Origin: Flavobacterium sp. JAS
GTDB taxonomy: Bacteria; Bacteroidota; Bacteroidia; Flavobacteriales; Flavobacteriaceae
DNA length: 64,000 nt
NCBI RefSeq assembly: GCF_020991455.1
Contig: NZ_JAJMOX010000003.1
Span: 372,001 to 436,000 of the forward strand
Direction: 5' to 3'
Positions 1 to 7,871 of this stretch are shown here, piece by piece. The notes beneath the pieces were generated by a model. The model was not told where the DNA came from. It ran no database searches and was given only the letters and a program-made list of their open reading frames with translations. Within the stretch, counting starts at the first letter, position 1; each line of letters opens with the position of its first letter. The position numbers were made by a program, and so were the translations under genes.

Positions 1-935
1 TCTTCTAGAGATATTCCGGCTGCTTTGGCTTGTTGCGGAATCAAACTTTCGGTTGTTAAACCTGGAATTGTGTTCATTTCCAACATGTGTGGCTCATTAT
101 TTACGATGATGAATTCGCTTCTTGAGAATCCTTTCATTTTTAAAACTTCGTAAGCACGTTTTGCAGTTTCACTCACTTTTTGAGTCAGTTCGTCTGAAAT
201 TCTTGCCGGCGTTATTTCTTGTGATTTTCCTTCGTATTTGGCTTCGTAATCAAAGAAATCATTGTCTGAAACAATTTCGGTGATTGGTAAAACTTTGATT
301 TCTCCTTTGTAATTAATTACTCCAACAGAAACTTCGGTTCCGTCAAGGAAGCTTTCGATGATGATTTCGTTATCTTCTTTATAGGCAACTTCGATTGCGA
401 TAGGCAATTCGGCCTCTGTTTTTACTTTTGAAATTCCGAAACTAGATCCTGCTTTGTTTGGTTTTACGAAACATGGCAAACCTACTTTTTTAACGATTTC
501 GGCAGTATTGATAACATCACCTTTGTTTAAGTAATACGAGATTGCTGTTTTGATTCCGTATGGTTTTAAAACTGATAATAAATCACGTTTGTTGAAGGTA
601 AGTGCCGCTTGATAATAATCGCAAGACGATTGTGGAATTCCTAATAATTCGAAATATGCCTGCATTAAACCATCTTCTCCCGGAGTTCCATGAATGGCGT
701 TGAAAACACAATCGAAAGTGATTTTTTCTCCATTTACTGTAACCGAGAAATCATTTCTGTCAATTGGAAATTCGGCATCATTTGCGTCTACATAAACCCA
801 TTTTTCTTTGAAAATATGAATGCGGAATCCATTGTATTTTGTTTTGTCAAGATATTGGTGAACGACGTTTCCTGAGATAAGAGAAATTTTATATTCACTT
901 GAATATCCGCCCATAATGATGGCTATGTTTTTCAT
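1..935 (-). CDS. ddl: D-alanine--D-alanine ligase, C-terminus cut by the window edge
   Basis: The enzyme joins two D-alanines with ATP in the cytoplasm to make the dipeptide of peptidoglycan precursors. The frame is open from an ATG at 935 to the window edge, about 311 codons; only the last residues and the stop are missing. The N-terminus reads MKNIAIIMGGYSSEYKISL, the start of the Ddl fold. The ATP-grasp part contains NAIHGTPGEDG, a conserved CFVKPNKAGSSFGISK stretch and IIESFLDGTEVSVGV. The end shows the metal- and substrate-binding EMNTIPGLT followed by ESLIPQQAKAAGI. It is divergent from the PASTA/rluD pair, which suggests a cell-wall cluster. Identification is firm. Confidence 0.95.
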   Translation of the reverse strand, partial: MKNIAIIMGGYSSEYKISLISGNVVHQYLDKTKYNGFRIHIFKEKWVYVDANDAEFPIDRNDFSVTVNGEKITFDCVFNAIHGTPGEDGLMQAYFELLGIPQSSCDYYQAALTFNKRDLLSVLKPYGIKTAISYYLNKGDVINTAEIVKKVGLPCFVKPNKAGSSFGISKVKTEAELPIAIEVAYKEDNEIIIESFLDGTEVSVGVINYKGEIKVLPITEIVSDNDFFDYEAKYEGKSQEITPARISDELTQKVSETAKRAYEVLKMKGFSRSEFIIVNNEPHMLEMNTIPGLTTESLIPQQAKAAGISLE

Positions 936-1026
936 TGATTTGATGTTTAATCGTTTATTTGTGTATTTGTTTAATCGTTTTTTTTTGCCACGAATTGCAC
1001 TAATTTTCGCTAATTTCCATTTTACT

Positions 1027-1154
1027 TGTCATTTCGACGAAGGAGAAATCACATAAAGTAATTACGTTTGCAGCGTCAATTCAGTGCGTTGCTCTCTGGA
1101 TGTGATTTACTTCGTCTATTCGCTCTCGCTCGAATCTCCTTCATCGAAATGACA
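1027..1154. repeat. Intergenic inverted repeat, family A
   Basis: The arms at 1027-1047 and 1134-1154 match over 21 bp with one mismatch; the left arm begins TGTCATTTCGACGAAGGAG. About 86 bp lie between them. The same arm sequence recurs at 62972-63075, so this is one copy of a dispersed family. It lies between the divergent ddl and PASTA genes. I see no ORF in it. Confidence 0.8.
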
Positions 1155-1194
1155 CACATTGGAGAAATAAAATCTTCTTATAAAATCTAAAGCC

Positions 1195-1274
1195 CTAGCC
1201 CTGATGGGAGCGGCATCCTTTTGTGCCGGGGTTCGGCATAAAAGATACAGCGGACAGCAGGAAATAGCTCCTGA
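1195..1274 (+). ncRNA. Flavo-1-like structured RNA element, copy 1
   Basis: The element starts CTAGCCCTGAT and ends with AGCGGACAGCAGG and AATAGCTCCTGA. The same end sequences recur at 15480-15571 and, on the minus strand, at 42334-42478. Between the ends is a hairpin, TTTTGTGCCG pairing with CGGCATAAAA with one G-U pair. It lies 117 bp upstream of the PASTA gene in the same orientation. Length and pattern resemble the Flavo-1 RNA of Bacteroidota described by comparative genomics; the name is from memory and untested here. Directly after it, 1281-1305 holds another word common in these genomes, CCCTTCGACTTCGCTCAGG. Confidence 0.6.
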
Positions 1275-1363
1275 AAATTGCCCTTCGACTTCGCTCAGGA
1301 TAACAATCAGGTTACTTTCTTGTTTAAAACAAAATTATCATTTTTTTTGAAACGAAATAGCTT

Positions 1364-1371
1364 TATCTTTG
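1364..1371 (+). promoter_or_regulatory. Candidate -7 box of the PASTA/rluD operon
   Basis: TATCTTTG matches the Flavobacterium -7 consensus TANNTTTG and lies 20 bp before the start codon. The nearest TTG upstream (1347-1349) is only 14 bp away, shorter than the usual 17-23 bp, so the -33 element is uncertain. Confidence 0.45.
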
Positions 1372-1391
1372 CCACAACTAAAAATTAATTT

Positions 1392-2015
1392 ATGAGTTTA
1401 CGTAAGTATTTAACAAGCCGAGTGTTTTTTCTGCAAGTATTAGCGGCGATTGCTATTATTGCTGTTTTGGGTTATTTGTTTATGCATTGGCTGACTTTTA
1501 CAACTGATCATGGTCATGAAATTGCTGTTCCAAATTTGGCTAAATTAACTGAAGAACAAGTTGAGTCAAAATTGGACGAATTGGACTTGGATTATGTGCT
1601 TTTGGATAGTGTTGATTACCGAAGTGAATTCCCTAAATACAGTGTTGTTGAGCAAGATCCGTTGCCGGGAACAATGGTAAAAGTAGGAAGAAAAATATAT
1701 ATTAAAATTAATGCTTCAGGATTTTCATCTGTTAAAATTCCTGATTTAATCGAAAAAACGTATCGTGAGGCGGTTCCAACTTTGAAGGCTTTAGGGCTTG
1801 AAGCGGGAACGATTACGTATATTCCGAATCTTGGAAAAGATATGGTTTTGGAGATGCGTTATAAAGGTAGAAACTTAAAAGTAGGTGACCGCGTGCTGAA
1901 GGCTTCTAAAATCGACTTGGTTTTAGGTGACGGAAAAGCAAGTTATGTAGATGAAAGTCAGGCCGTAGACAGTTTAGCTGCGCCAACTACTGAAACCCCA
2001 AAAGATGAACAATAA
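1392..2015 (+). CDS. PASTA domain protein, membrane anchored
   Basis: This 207-residue protein has a short cytoplasmic N-terminus, one membrane segment at about residues 12-32, and two PASTA domains at about 44-108 and 112-180. It ends in a low-complexity tail rich in Ala, Thr and Glu. PASTA domains bind peptidoglycan or muropeptides. In other phyla they are fused to penicillin-binding proteins or Ser/Thr kinases, but here they stand alone with no catalytic domain. The gene overlaps rluD by 11 bp and is divergent from ddl, which suggests a role at the cell wall. The start is the first ATG after a TATCTTTG box. The family is clear; the exact role is unknown. Confidence 0.85.
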   Translation: MSLRKYLTSRVFFLQVLAAIAIIAVLGYLFMHWLTFTTDHGHEIAVPNLAKLTEEQVESKLDELDLDYVLLDSVDYRSEFPKYSVVEQDPLPGTMVKVGRKIYIKINASGFSSVKIPDLIEKTYREAVPTLKALGLEAGTITYIPNLGKDMVLEMRYKGRNLKVGDRVLKASKIDLVLGDGKASYVDESQAVDSLAAPTTETPKDEQ

Positions 2016-3048
2016 TATTGAAAATTTAGATCTGGAAGACGAGTTATTCGAACATTTTAGATTTGAAGTCCCTAAAGGTCAGGCGTTTTTACGTATTGAC
2101 AAATACTTAATGAATTTGATTCAGAATGCGACGCGAAATAAAATTCAGAACGCCGCTACTGAAGGAAACATTTTTGTAAATGATATTCCGGTAAAATCAA
2201 ATTATAAAGTAAAACCGTTTGATGTTGTAACGGTTATGTTATCACATCCTCCGTTTGAAAATCATATTCTTCCGGAAGATCTTCCGTTGAATATTGTGTA
2301 TGAAGATGATGCTCTTTTATTGATTAATAAAGAGCCTGGAATGGTTGTACATCCTGGTCATGGAAATTATACAGGAACTTTGGTAAATGCTTTGGCGCAT
2401 CATTTTGATAATTTACCAATGAATAGCAGTGAACGCCCGGGCTTGGTTCACCGAATTGATAAGGATACTTCCGGACTTTTGGTGGTGGCTAAAACGGAAG
2501 CGGCTATGACGCATTTGGCGAAACAATTTGAAGCTAAAACTTCTGAACGTGAGTATATTGCTCTTGTTTGGGGAAATGTTGCCGAAGAGGAAGGAACAAT
2601 CGAAGGAAATCTTGCAAGACACTTAAAAGATCGCATGCAAATGGCGGTTTTTGCTGATCCTGAAATTGGAAAACCTGCTATTACGCATTATAAAGTGTTG
2701 GAACGTTTTGGTTATGTGACTTTGATTTCTTGTAAATTAGAAACGGGAAGAACACACCAAATTCGTGCGCACATGAAACATATTGGTCATCCGTTATTTA
2801 ATGATGAACGTTATGGTGGGCATTTGATTTTGAAAGGAACGACTTTTACGAAATACAAACAGTTTATAGACAATTGTTTTAAAGCTTTGCCACGTCAGGC
2901 TTTGCATGCTAAAACACTTGGTTTTGTGCATCCAACAACTGGCGAAATGATGCGTTTTGATACTGAATTACCTCAGGATTTTCAGGATTGTATTGAGAAA
3001 TGGCGCAATTATGGGAAATCTCATAATATGGAAGATGATGAGAATTAA
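2005..3048 (+). CDS. rluD: RluD/RluA-family 23S rRNA pseudouridine synthase
   Basis: The enzyme isomerises uridines to pseudouridine in rRNA. An S4 RNA-binding domain (about 28-78) is followed by the synthase domain (about 95-325). The motif HRIDKDTSG carries the catalytic Asp152, and GRTHQIRAHMKHIGHPLFND is the conserved C-terminal motif. The S4 domain and 347-residue length fit RluD (helix 69 of 23S rRNA) better than RluA, which lacks S4. The ATG at 2005 overlaps the end of the PASTA gene, so the two are probably translationally coupled. A terminator follows at 3091. Confidence 0.92.
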   Translation: MNNNIENLDLEDELFEHFRFEVPKGQAFLRIDKYLMNLIQNATRNKIQNAATEGNIFVNDIPVKSNYKVKPFDVVTVMLSHPPFENHILPEDLPLNIVYEDDALLLINKEPGMVVHPGHGNYTGTLVNALAHHFDNLPMNSSERPGLVHRIDKDTSGLLVVAKTEAAMTHLAKQFEAKTSEREYIALVWGNVAEEEGTIEGNLARHLKDRMQMAVFADPEIGKPAITHYKVLERFGYVTLISCKLETGRTHQIRAHMKHIGHPLFNDERYGGHLILKGTTFTKYKQFIDNCFKALPRQALHAKTLGFVHPTTGEMMRFDTELPQDFQDCIEKWRNYGKSHNMEDDEN

Positions 3049-3090
3049 TTAGATAATTTGTCAATTAGAAAATTAGATAATTCGAAATAT

Positions 3091-3117
3091 AAAAAGCTCC
3101 AATTGGAGCTTTTTTTG
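3091..3117 (+). terminator. Rho-independent terminator of rluD
   Basis: AAAAAGCTCC and GGAGCTTTTTT form a 10-bp stem around an AATT loop, followed by a T tract. The A tract in front may let it act in both directions. Confidence 0.85.
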
Positions 3118-3120
3118 TTT

Positions 3121-3192
3121 ACCATTAAGAGATTAAGGAAAATTAAGCCTTGTGTTATAATCTAACTTAATTTTTCTTAATCTCTTAATGGT
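3121..3192. repeat. 27-bp inverted repeat between convergent genes
   Basis: Arms at 3121-3147 and 3166-3192 match in 26 of 27 positions around an 18-nt loop. The left arm begins ACCATTAAGAGATTAAG. It lies between rluD and the convergent lipoprotein gene and could end minus-strand transcripts, but it has no clear T tract. Confidence 0.7.
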
Positions 3193-3204
3193 TCAAATAG
3201 ATTT

Positions 3205-3819
3205 TTATTGAAGCGTTTTAATTGTTAGGTCGATTATTTTGGCTTCACCGTTGGTTAAGAAACCTAGTTTTCCTTGTTGACTTAGGGTGCTTTTTTCGAG
3301 GGAACATTCTAATGTACTTTCGTTATTTACTGAAAAATACAATTGATTGTTTGTTACTCTGATTTTTATAGAATACCATTTGTTGTTTTCTAATTTCATT
3401 GGTTTGGTAAATAAACTTGGCCCGCCGCGTTTGCCATATTCGTCGCTGTTTTTGTTGTAAACACCTTTTCCAATTACAATATTCTGATCGATTTGATACA
3501 GATAAGTTCTGATGTATTTTTCCTTATCGATGTTGAGCATAACTTCGAATAAGGATTCTTTGGTCATGTTTACTTTAAACTCGATTTCATAGTTTTTAGT
3601 AAGTTGTTTTTTTGATTCTATAACTCCCCAATGCATCGGACCTCCTTTTCCTGTTAAGGTATCTTTTTCCAGAAGCCATTCTTTTGAGTTGAAATTCCAA
3701 TCTGATTTTAGTTTGGAAACTTTAGCTGTTTTGTATTCTTTTTTGGCTGTTGAAATTGTGGTTGAGCACGAAATCATTATTAGCGATGAAACTACTAATG
3801 TGATATATTTAATTTTCAT
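3205..3819 (-). CDS. Lipoprotein with DUF1080-like (jelly-roll) fold
   Basis: The signal peptide ends in a lipobox (MISC), so this 204-residue protein is probably anchored in the outer membrane. The mature part has the alternating strand pattern of the 3-keto-disaccharide hydrolase-like/LamG-like fold: WNFNSKEWLLEKDTLTGKGG, YEIEFKVNM, WYSIKIRVTNNQLYFSVN, and GKLGFLTNGEAKIIDLTI near the end. Such domains bind or cleave sugars, but I see no certain catalytic residues. It lies 9 bp downstream of the ABC ATPase gene. Function is unassigned beyond the fold. Confidence 0.6.
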   Translation of the reverse strand: MKIKYITLVVSSLIMISCSTTISTAKKEYKTAKVSKLKSDWNFNSKEWLLEKDTLTGKGGPMHWGVIESKKQLTKNYEIEFKVNMTKESLFEVMLNIDKEKYIRTYLYQIDQNIVIGKGVYNKNSDEYGKRGGPSLFTKPMKLENNKWYSIKIRVTNNQLYFSVNNESTLECSLEKSTLSQQGKLGFLTNGEAKIIDLTIKTLQ

Positions 3820-3828
3820 TTTTGTGTT

Positions 3829-5070
3829 TTAATTTAACTCTGAGTGGTATTTTATTTTACCGATTGATCCTGTTGGATTTGGTAAAAGTTCAAAAACCGA
3901 AGTAGGAGCAAGACCAGATTCGATACGATGTGAAACGTACAAAATGCTAACGTTTGTTTCTTGTTTAATGGTATTAATAAGCTGAATTACCAGATCTACA
4001 TTTTCGTCGTCTAAGCCTTCTACAGGTTCATCCAGAATTAATAATGGCGGATGTTTTAAAACGGCGCGAACAATCAACGCAACTCTTTGCTGACCAATTG
4101 AAAGGTCTATAAAACGTTTTTTTCTTAGACTTGTCATTTCAACTACTTCAAGCCATTGCGCCACGCTTTGTTTTTGTAAAGTGGTTGGTTCGTTATATAA
4201 TCCGATGGAGTCGAAGAAACCGGATAGAATCATTTGTTCTAAAGTGTGCCCTTTCTGGAACAAATCAGTCATCGAAGTGGTGAAGATTCCGATTTGTTTT
4301 TTGATATCCCAAACGCTTTCGCCCGTTCCTTTTTTTCTTCCGAATAAAAATAAATCCTGACCAAATCCTTTTGGATTATCGCCTGTAATTAAAGAAAGAA
4401 TAGTGCTTTTTCCTGAACCATTCGGACCAATTAATTGCCAGAATTCGCCTTGTTTTATCGTCCATGAAATTTGATCTACAATTTTTCGATCGTCATAACT
4501 TACAGACACATTATTCATTTTGATTAATACACTTTCGTGAAAGGAATGCGGTTCCAAAGCTTTTGGAATTGCAGCGGTATTTAGCGTTTTAAAATGATTT
4601 TCGGTTTTTAATATTGGATGTAATTCAAACGAATTGTCTTTGATCTGCGCTTTATTCGGAACAAAATCTAAAACATCAATAACACGATTTACCAGTTGAA
4701 TAATGGCAATATTGGCTGTTAGTTTCTCCAGAGATTGTGCCAAAACAACTCGTGAAGCCTGATCTAAATGATCAAACGGATTGTCGAAAATAATAAAATC
4801 AGGATTTTGATTGATGCAGTATTTTAGAAATTCTTTTTTGCGTTCGCCAGACGAAAAAGTTCTTAATTGTCTGTGCGATTCCGGAGAAGCTTCGACAATA
4901 TCATATTGATATTCTTTTTCGATGAATTTCTCAATAGCAATATCTGAAAACAGAATTCCTTTTTGGTTGTTAAAAACCGCTAATTCTCCTTTGGCTTCAC
5001 CAGAAAGTAAAGCGTCAATAAAAGCTTTTTTATTTACCTGATTCGATAAAAGTATATCCCAATGCTGCAT
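3829..5070 (-). CDS. Tandem ABC ATPase, ModF-like, first half degenerate
   Basis: This 413-residue cytoplasmic protein has two ABC ATPase halves and no membrane domain, like ModF of E. coli. The second half is complete: Walker A GPNGSGKST at 215-223, signature LSIGQQR, Walker B LLILDEP, and a switch His in SHR. The first half keeps a signature (SSGER, 73-77) and a Walker B-like strand (FIIFD, 92-96) but has no Walker A where one is expected, and the Walker B Glu is replaced (DNP). The first site therefore probably does not hydrolyse ATP. No permease gene is adjacent. Role unknown. Confidence 0.75.
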   Translation of the reverse strand: MQHWDILLSNQVNKKAFIDALLSGEAKGELAVFNNQKGILFSDIAIEKFIEKEYQYDIVEASPESHRQLRTFSSGERKKEFLKYCINQNPDFIIFDNPFDHLDQASRVVLAQSLEKLTANIAIIQLVNRVIDVLDFVPNKAQIKDNSFELHPILKTENHFKTLNTAAIPKALEPHSFHESVLIKMNNVSVSYDDRKIVDQISWTIKQGEFWQLIGPNGSGKSTILSLITGDNPKGFGQDLFLFGRKKGTGESVWDIKKQIGIFTTSMTDLFQKGHTLEQMILSGFFDSIGLYNEPTTLQKQSVAQWLEVVEMTSLRKKRFIDLSIGQQRVALIVRAVLKHPPLLILDEPVEGLDDENVDLVIQLINTIKQETNVSILYVSHRIESGLAPTSVFELLPNPTGSIGKIKYHSELN

Positions 5071-5107
5071 TTTGTATTTCTATTATTAAAATGTTGTCTG
5101 TATTCCC

Positions 5108-5238
5108 AACACATAGAAACATAGCTTTTGCAAATTTAAAGTAGGCGTTTCACTTATTTAAATGCATCCCGATGCTTCGGGACTATGTGTTAAGAAACTT
5201 GTTTTTTTACATCTATAAAATCTATGTTTCTATGTGTT
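5108..5238. repeat. 17-bp perfect inverted repeat upstream of the ABC gene
   Basis: Arms at 5108-5124 and 5222-5238 (AACACATAGAAACATAG and its complement) are perfect and about 97 bp apart. Between them lies a second small palindrome, TCCCGATGCTTCGGGA. The right arm touches the stop codon of the sulfurtransferase gene. Confidence 0.7.
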
Positions 5239-6092
5239 TAATTTTTCTCTTTTGTGGCCATTTCACGATCGTTACGTGACCATTCGCTCCAGGAACCTAC
5301 ATAAAGTTTTGGAATTTCAATTCCGGCGTAATCCATTGCTAATAAGGTGTGACAAGCAGTCACGCCTGAACCGCAATGAACAATTACATTTTCTGGTTTT
5401 GTGTTTTCTAAAACAGCTTTGTATTTTTTAGATAATTCATCGGCAGTTTTATAGAATCCATCCTCATTTAGGTTTTCGCTAAACGGAACATTTATGGCGC
5501 CCGGAATATGTCCTGCAATTAAATCCAGCGGTTCTGTTAGGCCATCAAAACGATTTTTATCCCTAACATCAATTACAATGTTTTGATCGTTATTTCGAGC
5601 CTTTTCGACTTCTTCAATATCGGCCAAAAGTAATTTCCATTCAGATATTGGATAATTTTCAGTTGCGTCAAAAATTTCAATTTCGGAACTTATCGGATAA
5701 CCAATTTTTATGGCCGTTTGCAAGCCTCCGTTTAAAACCTGAACTTTTTCATGACCAATTGCTCTAAGCATCCACCAAAATCTAGCGGCAGCATTTGAGC
5801 CGTTTTTATCATCATAAATAATAACGTGGCTTGAAGGAGAAATTCCGAGTTTTGAAAGTACTCCTGAGAACTTTTCAAAAGAAGGTAAAGGATGCCTTCC
5901 GCCATTTGCTGGATCAGCTTCTACGGTTGCTAGATCTTTATTCAAATCGATATAACGAGCACTTTTTAAATGTTCATTTTTATAATTTTCTTCGGCATTG
6001 ATTCCGGCTCTGGCATCAATTAAAACAAAATCAGAAGTATTGTTTAGTTGTAGTAGTTCTTCTGGATTTATAAGTGGAGATAGTTTTGACAT
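5238..6092 (-). CDS. sseA: 3-mercaptopyruvate/thiosulfate sulfurtransferase
   Basis: Two rhodanese domains are present, an inactive N-terminal one (about 8-125) and a catalytic C-terminal one (about 160-275). The active-site loop is CGSGVTA with Cys240. This loop is typical of mercaptopyruvate sulfurtransferases; thiosulfate-specific enzymes usually carry CRKGVT. The protein transfers sulfur from 3-mercaptopyruvate to an acceptor such as thioredoxin or cyanide in the cytoplasm; no signal peptide is seen. Length is 284, normal for the family. It is 11 bp downstream of the ThuA gene on the same strand. Confidence 0.9.
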   Translation of the reverse strand: MSKLSPLINPEELLQLNNTSDFVLIDARAGINAEENYKNEHLKSARYIDLNKDLATVEADPANGGRHPLPSFEKFSGVLSKLGISPSSHVIIYDDKNGSNAAARFWWMLRAIGHEKVQVLNGGLQTAIKIGYPISSEIEIFDATENYPISEWKLLLADIEEVEKARNNDQNIVIDVRDKNRFDGLTEPLDLIAGHIPGAINVPFSENLNEDGFYKTADELSKKYKAVLENTKPENVIVHCGSGVTACHTLLAMDYAGIEIPKLYVGSWSEWSRNDREMATKEKN

Positions 6093-6103
6093 CTTTAATA
6101 TTT

Positions 6104-6961
6104 TTATTTTTTAGAATTTCCTAGCCAAAGCAATGTATTCAAAATTAATTGGCTTTGTATTTTGTTTTCAAAAGTGTACGAAAGTGTTTTGTTAGTTCCG
6201 TGTTCGTAATCAATATCATTGTGCCCCATATTTACATAAAGCATTTTGTAGTTTTTATTCGTCCAAACGACAGGATAATAACCGCTGTGCCAGATTTCAT
6301 GTGCTTTTGGTCCGGTTCCTAACGGAAAACTGCTTTCGTCAATTGCCAAAAGAATTTTAATATCCGGATTTTTGGTCAAATCGTTACTCCATCGGTACCA
6401 TTCATTTGGCGCAGAAGAGAATGTTTTGGGAATATTTTTAGTAACCGGATGTTGATTCTCTACTCTTAAAACTGCCGATGTTGGTCGCCAGGTATTGCTT
6501 CCGTATTCGCCGGAACCTAGAAAAGTATTGTGATACCAATTCCAGTTTTGCGGATAATCTGAATCGTTTAAGGCAAATGCCGAAAAGTGAAATCCGATAA
6601 AACCGCCGCCATTTTCCATGTATTTCTGAAAAGCTTCTCGCTGGCTTGGTGTTTCAGGTCTTGTATCTAAGAATAACACAACTTGATATTTTGCCAGAAA
6701 TTTGACGTTTAGATTATCCCAATTATTGGTTGAATCGTATTCAAAGTGATTTTCTTCTGCGATTTTCGGAAACCATTTATTGGCTTCATGAACAAAACTT
6801 ATATGTGCCTGATCGTTTTTTGCCGTATAAAATGCAATTACTTTAAATTTAGATTTGCTTTTTTTCTGTTGAGAATATCCTCCCAGAAAACAACCTAAAA
6901 AAAAGATAATTAAAATACTTTTAGTGGTAAACAAACAAGTTTTTTGACTGAAAATCGACAT
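6104..6961 (-). CDS. Secreted ThuA domain protein
   Basis: After an N-terminal hydrophobic segment (about 11-30), the 285-residue protein is a ThuA (trehalose utilisation) domain with a class I glutamine amidotransferase-like fold. Visible motifs are FKVIAFYTA, VVLFLDTRPETPSQREAFQKYM, GGGFIGFHFSAFAL and MLYVNMGHNDIDYEHG. In Bacteroidota these proteins are often extracytoplasmic and found near sugar-degradation genes. The substrate is unknown. It shares the strand and tight spacing of the sulfurtransferase gene. Confidence 0.8.
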   Translation of the reverse strand: MSIFSQKTCLFTTKSILIIFFLGCFLGGYSQQKKSKSKFKVIAFYTAKNDQAHISFVHEANKWFPKIAEENHFEYDSTNNWDNLNVKFLAKYQVVLFLDTRPETPSQREAFQKYMENGGGFIGFHFSAFALNDSDYPQNWNWYHNTFLGSGEYGSNTWRPTSAVLRVENQHPVTKNIPKTFSSAPNEWYRWSNDLTKNPDIKILLAIDESSFPLGTGPKAHEIWHSGYYPVVWTNKNYKMLYVNMGHNDIDYEHGTNKTLSYTFENKIQSQLILNTLLWLGNSKK

Positions 6962-6995
6962 CGAATGTGGTTTGGTTGGTTAGTTAATGGTTTGA

Positions 6996-7385
6996 TTAAT
7001 CAGGAATTTTTTCGATCAAAATTTCATCTCCGGATTTGTTATAATAGGTACAAGTCATTTCGATAATATCAACTCTCCATCTCGCAATTCCGCATTGTGC
7101 GGCGTGATTACAAAAAGTCAAATAATCAGTTTGTCCGTCCTGGTGCATAACCAGAAATTCAATAAAACGTTCTTTATTGGCAATTGGTTCTACTTTGATT
7201 TCATTGTATTTTTCATCAGCTGTAACATTGTAATTGTTTACACCATAATACTCAACATGTCCATCATGAACAAATGTATCGTAACCTTTAACGCCCAGAA
7301 TAATTAAGTCTTGTATATAATTTGGAAAATCAGCACCGCTTTTTACTTTTGAATGTGCTTCTTTGATTTGTTCGATTGTAAACAT
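6996..7385 (-). CDS. DUF1398 family protein
   Basis: A 129-residue cytoplasmic protein beginning MFTIEQIKEAHSKVKSGADF, with the DUF1398 pattern (IQDLIILGVKGYDTFVHDGH, then a late YLTFCNHAAQCGIARW). Members are small single-domain proteins of unknown function. It starts the minus-strand run with ThuA and sseA; the gap to ThuA is 34 bp. Confidence 0.75.
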   Translation of the reverse strand: MFTIEQIKEAHSKVKSGADFPNYIQDLIILGVKGYDTFVHDGHVEYYGVNNYNVTADEKYNEIKVEPIANKERFIEFLVMHQDGQTDYLTFCNHAAQCGIARWRVDIIEMTCTYYNKSGDEILIEKIPD

Positions 7386-7871
7386 ATATTTTAGTTTTAG
7401 ATTATTAAAAAAGGGTCGCCACTAGTTTCCCAAATTTCCATTATTTTTTAAACTCAGAACGAATATTTAAAGTAATTTATTCAGATTAATATTTAATGAT
7501 TTGATTTTTAGTTCTTACGAAAAACAAAAACTGAAAAAAAACAAAATCATCAATTTTATAAATTTCATTTCGGGCAGATTTCGAGTTTAAGAATTATAAA
7601 ATTACCGTTAAGCATCTTTAAATGCAAAAAATACTGTCTTAAAGTTATCAGAAAATAGAAGAGATAAAATAATAGAGTTATTTCTGACTTTTTATTGTTG
7701 AGTTTTTACCTAATAGTGTATTATATTTTGTAAATTTAATATTACTTAAGGTCTTGATTGTGAAAATATTGCATTTTGACGAGTAATGCTGTACTTCAAA
7801 GAACTTCTTTTATTAACAGGAAAATTGTCTGTAATTTAGAGGTAGAATGTTATTAGCTAAAAATTGGTATT
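7386..7871. other. AT-rich gap without gene
   Basis: This 486-bp stretch between divergent genes is AT-rich. I see no credible ORF, no long dyad and no member of the repeat families found elsewhere. It must hold the promoters of the DUF1398 and barrel-protein genes; TAATTTAG at 7832-7839 is a weak match to the -7 consensus. Confidence 0.5.

Noticed and set aside
5234..5431. Short plus-strand frame over the end of the sulfurtransferase gene
   Set aside because: It is antisense to the conserved catalytic domain including the CGSGVTA loop codons.
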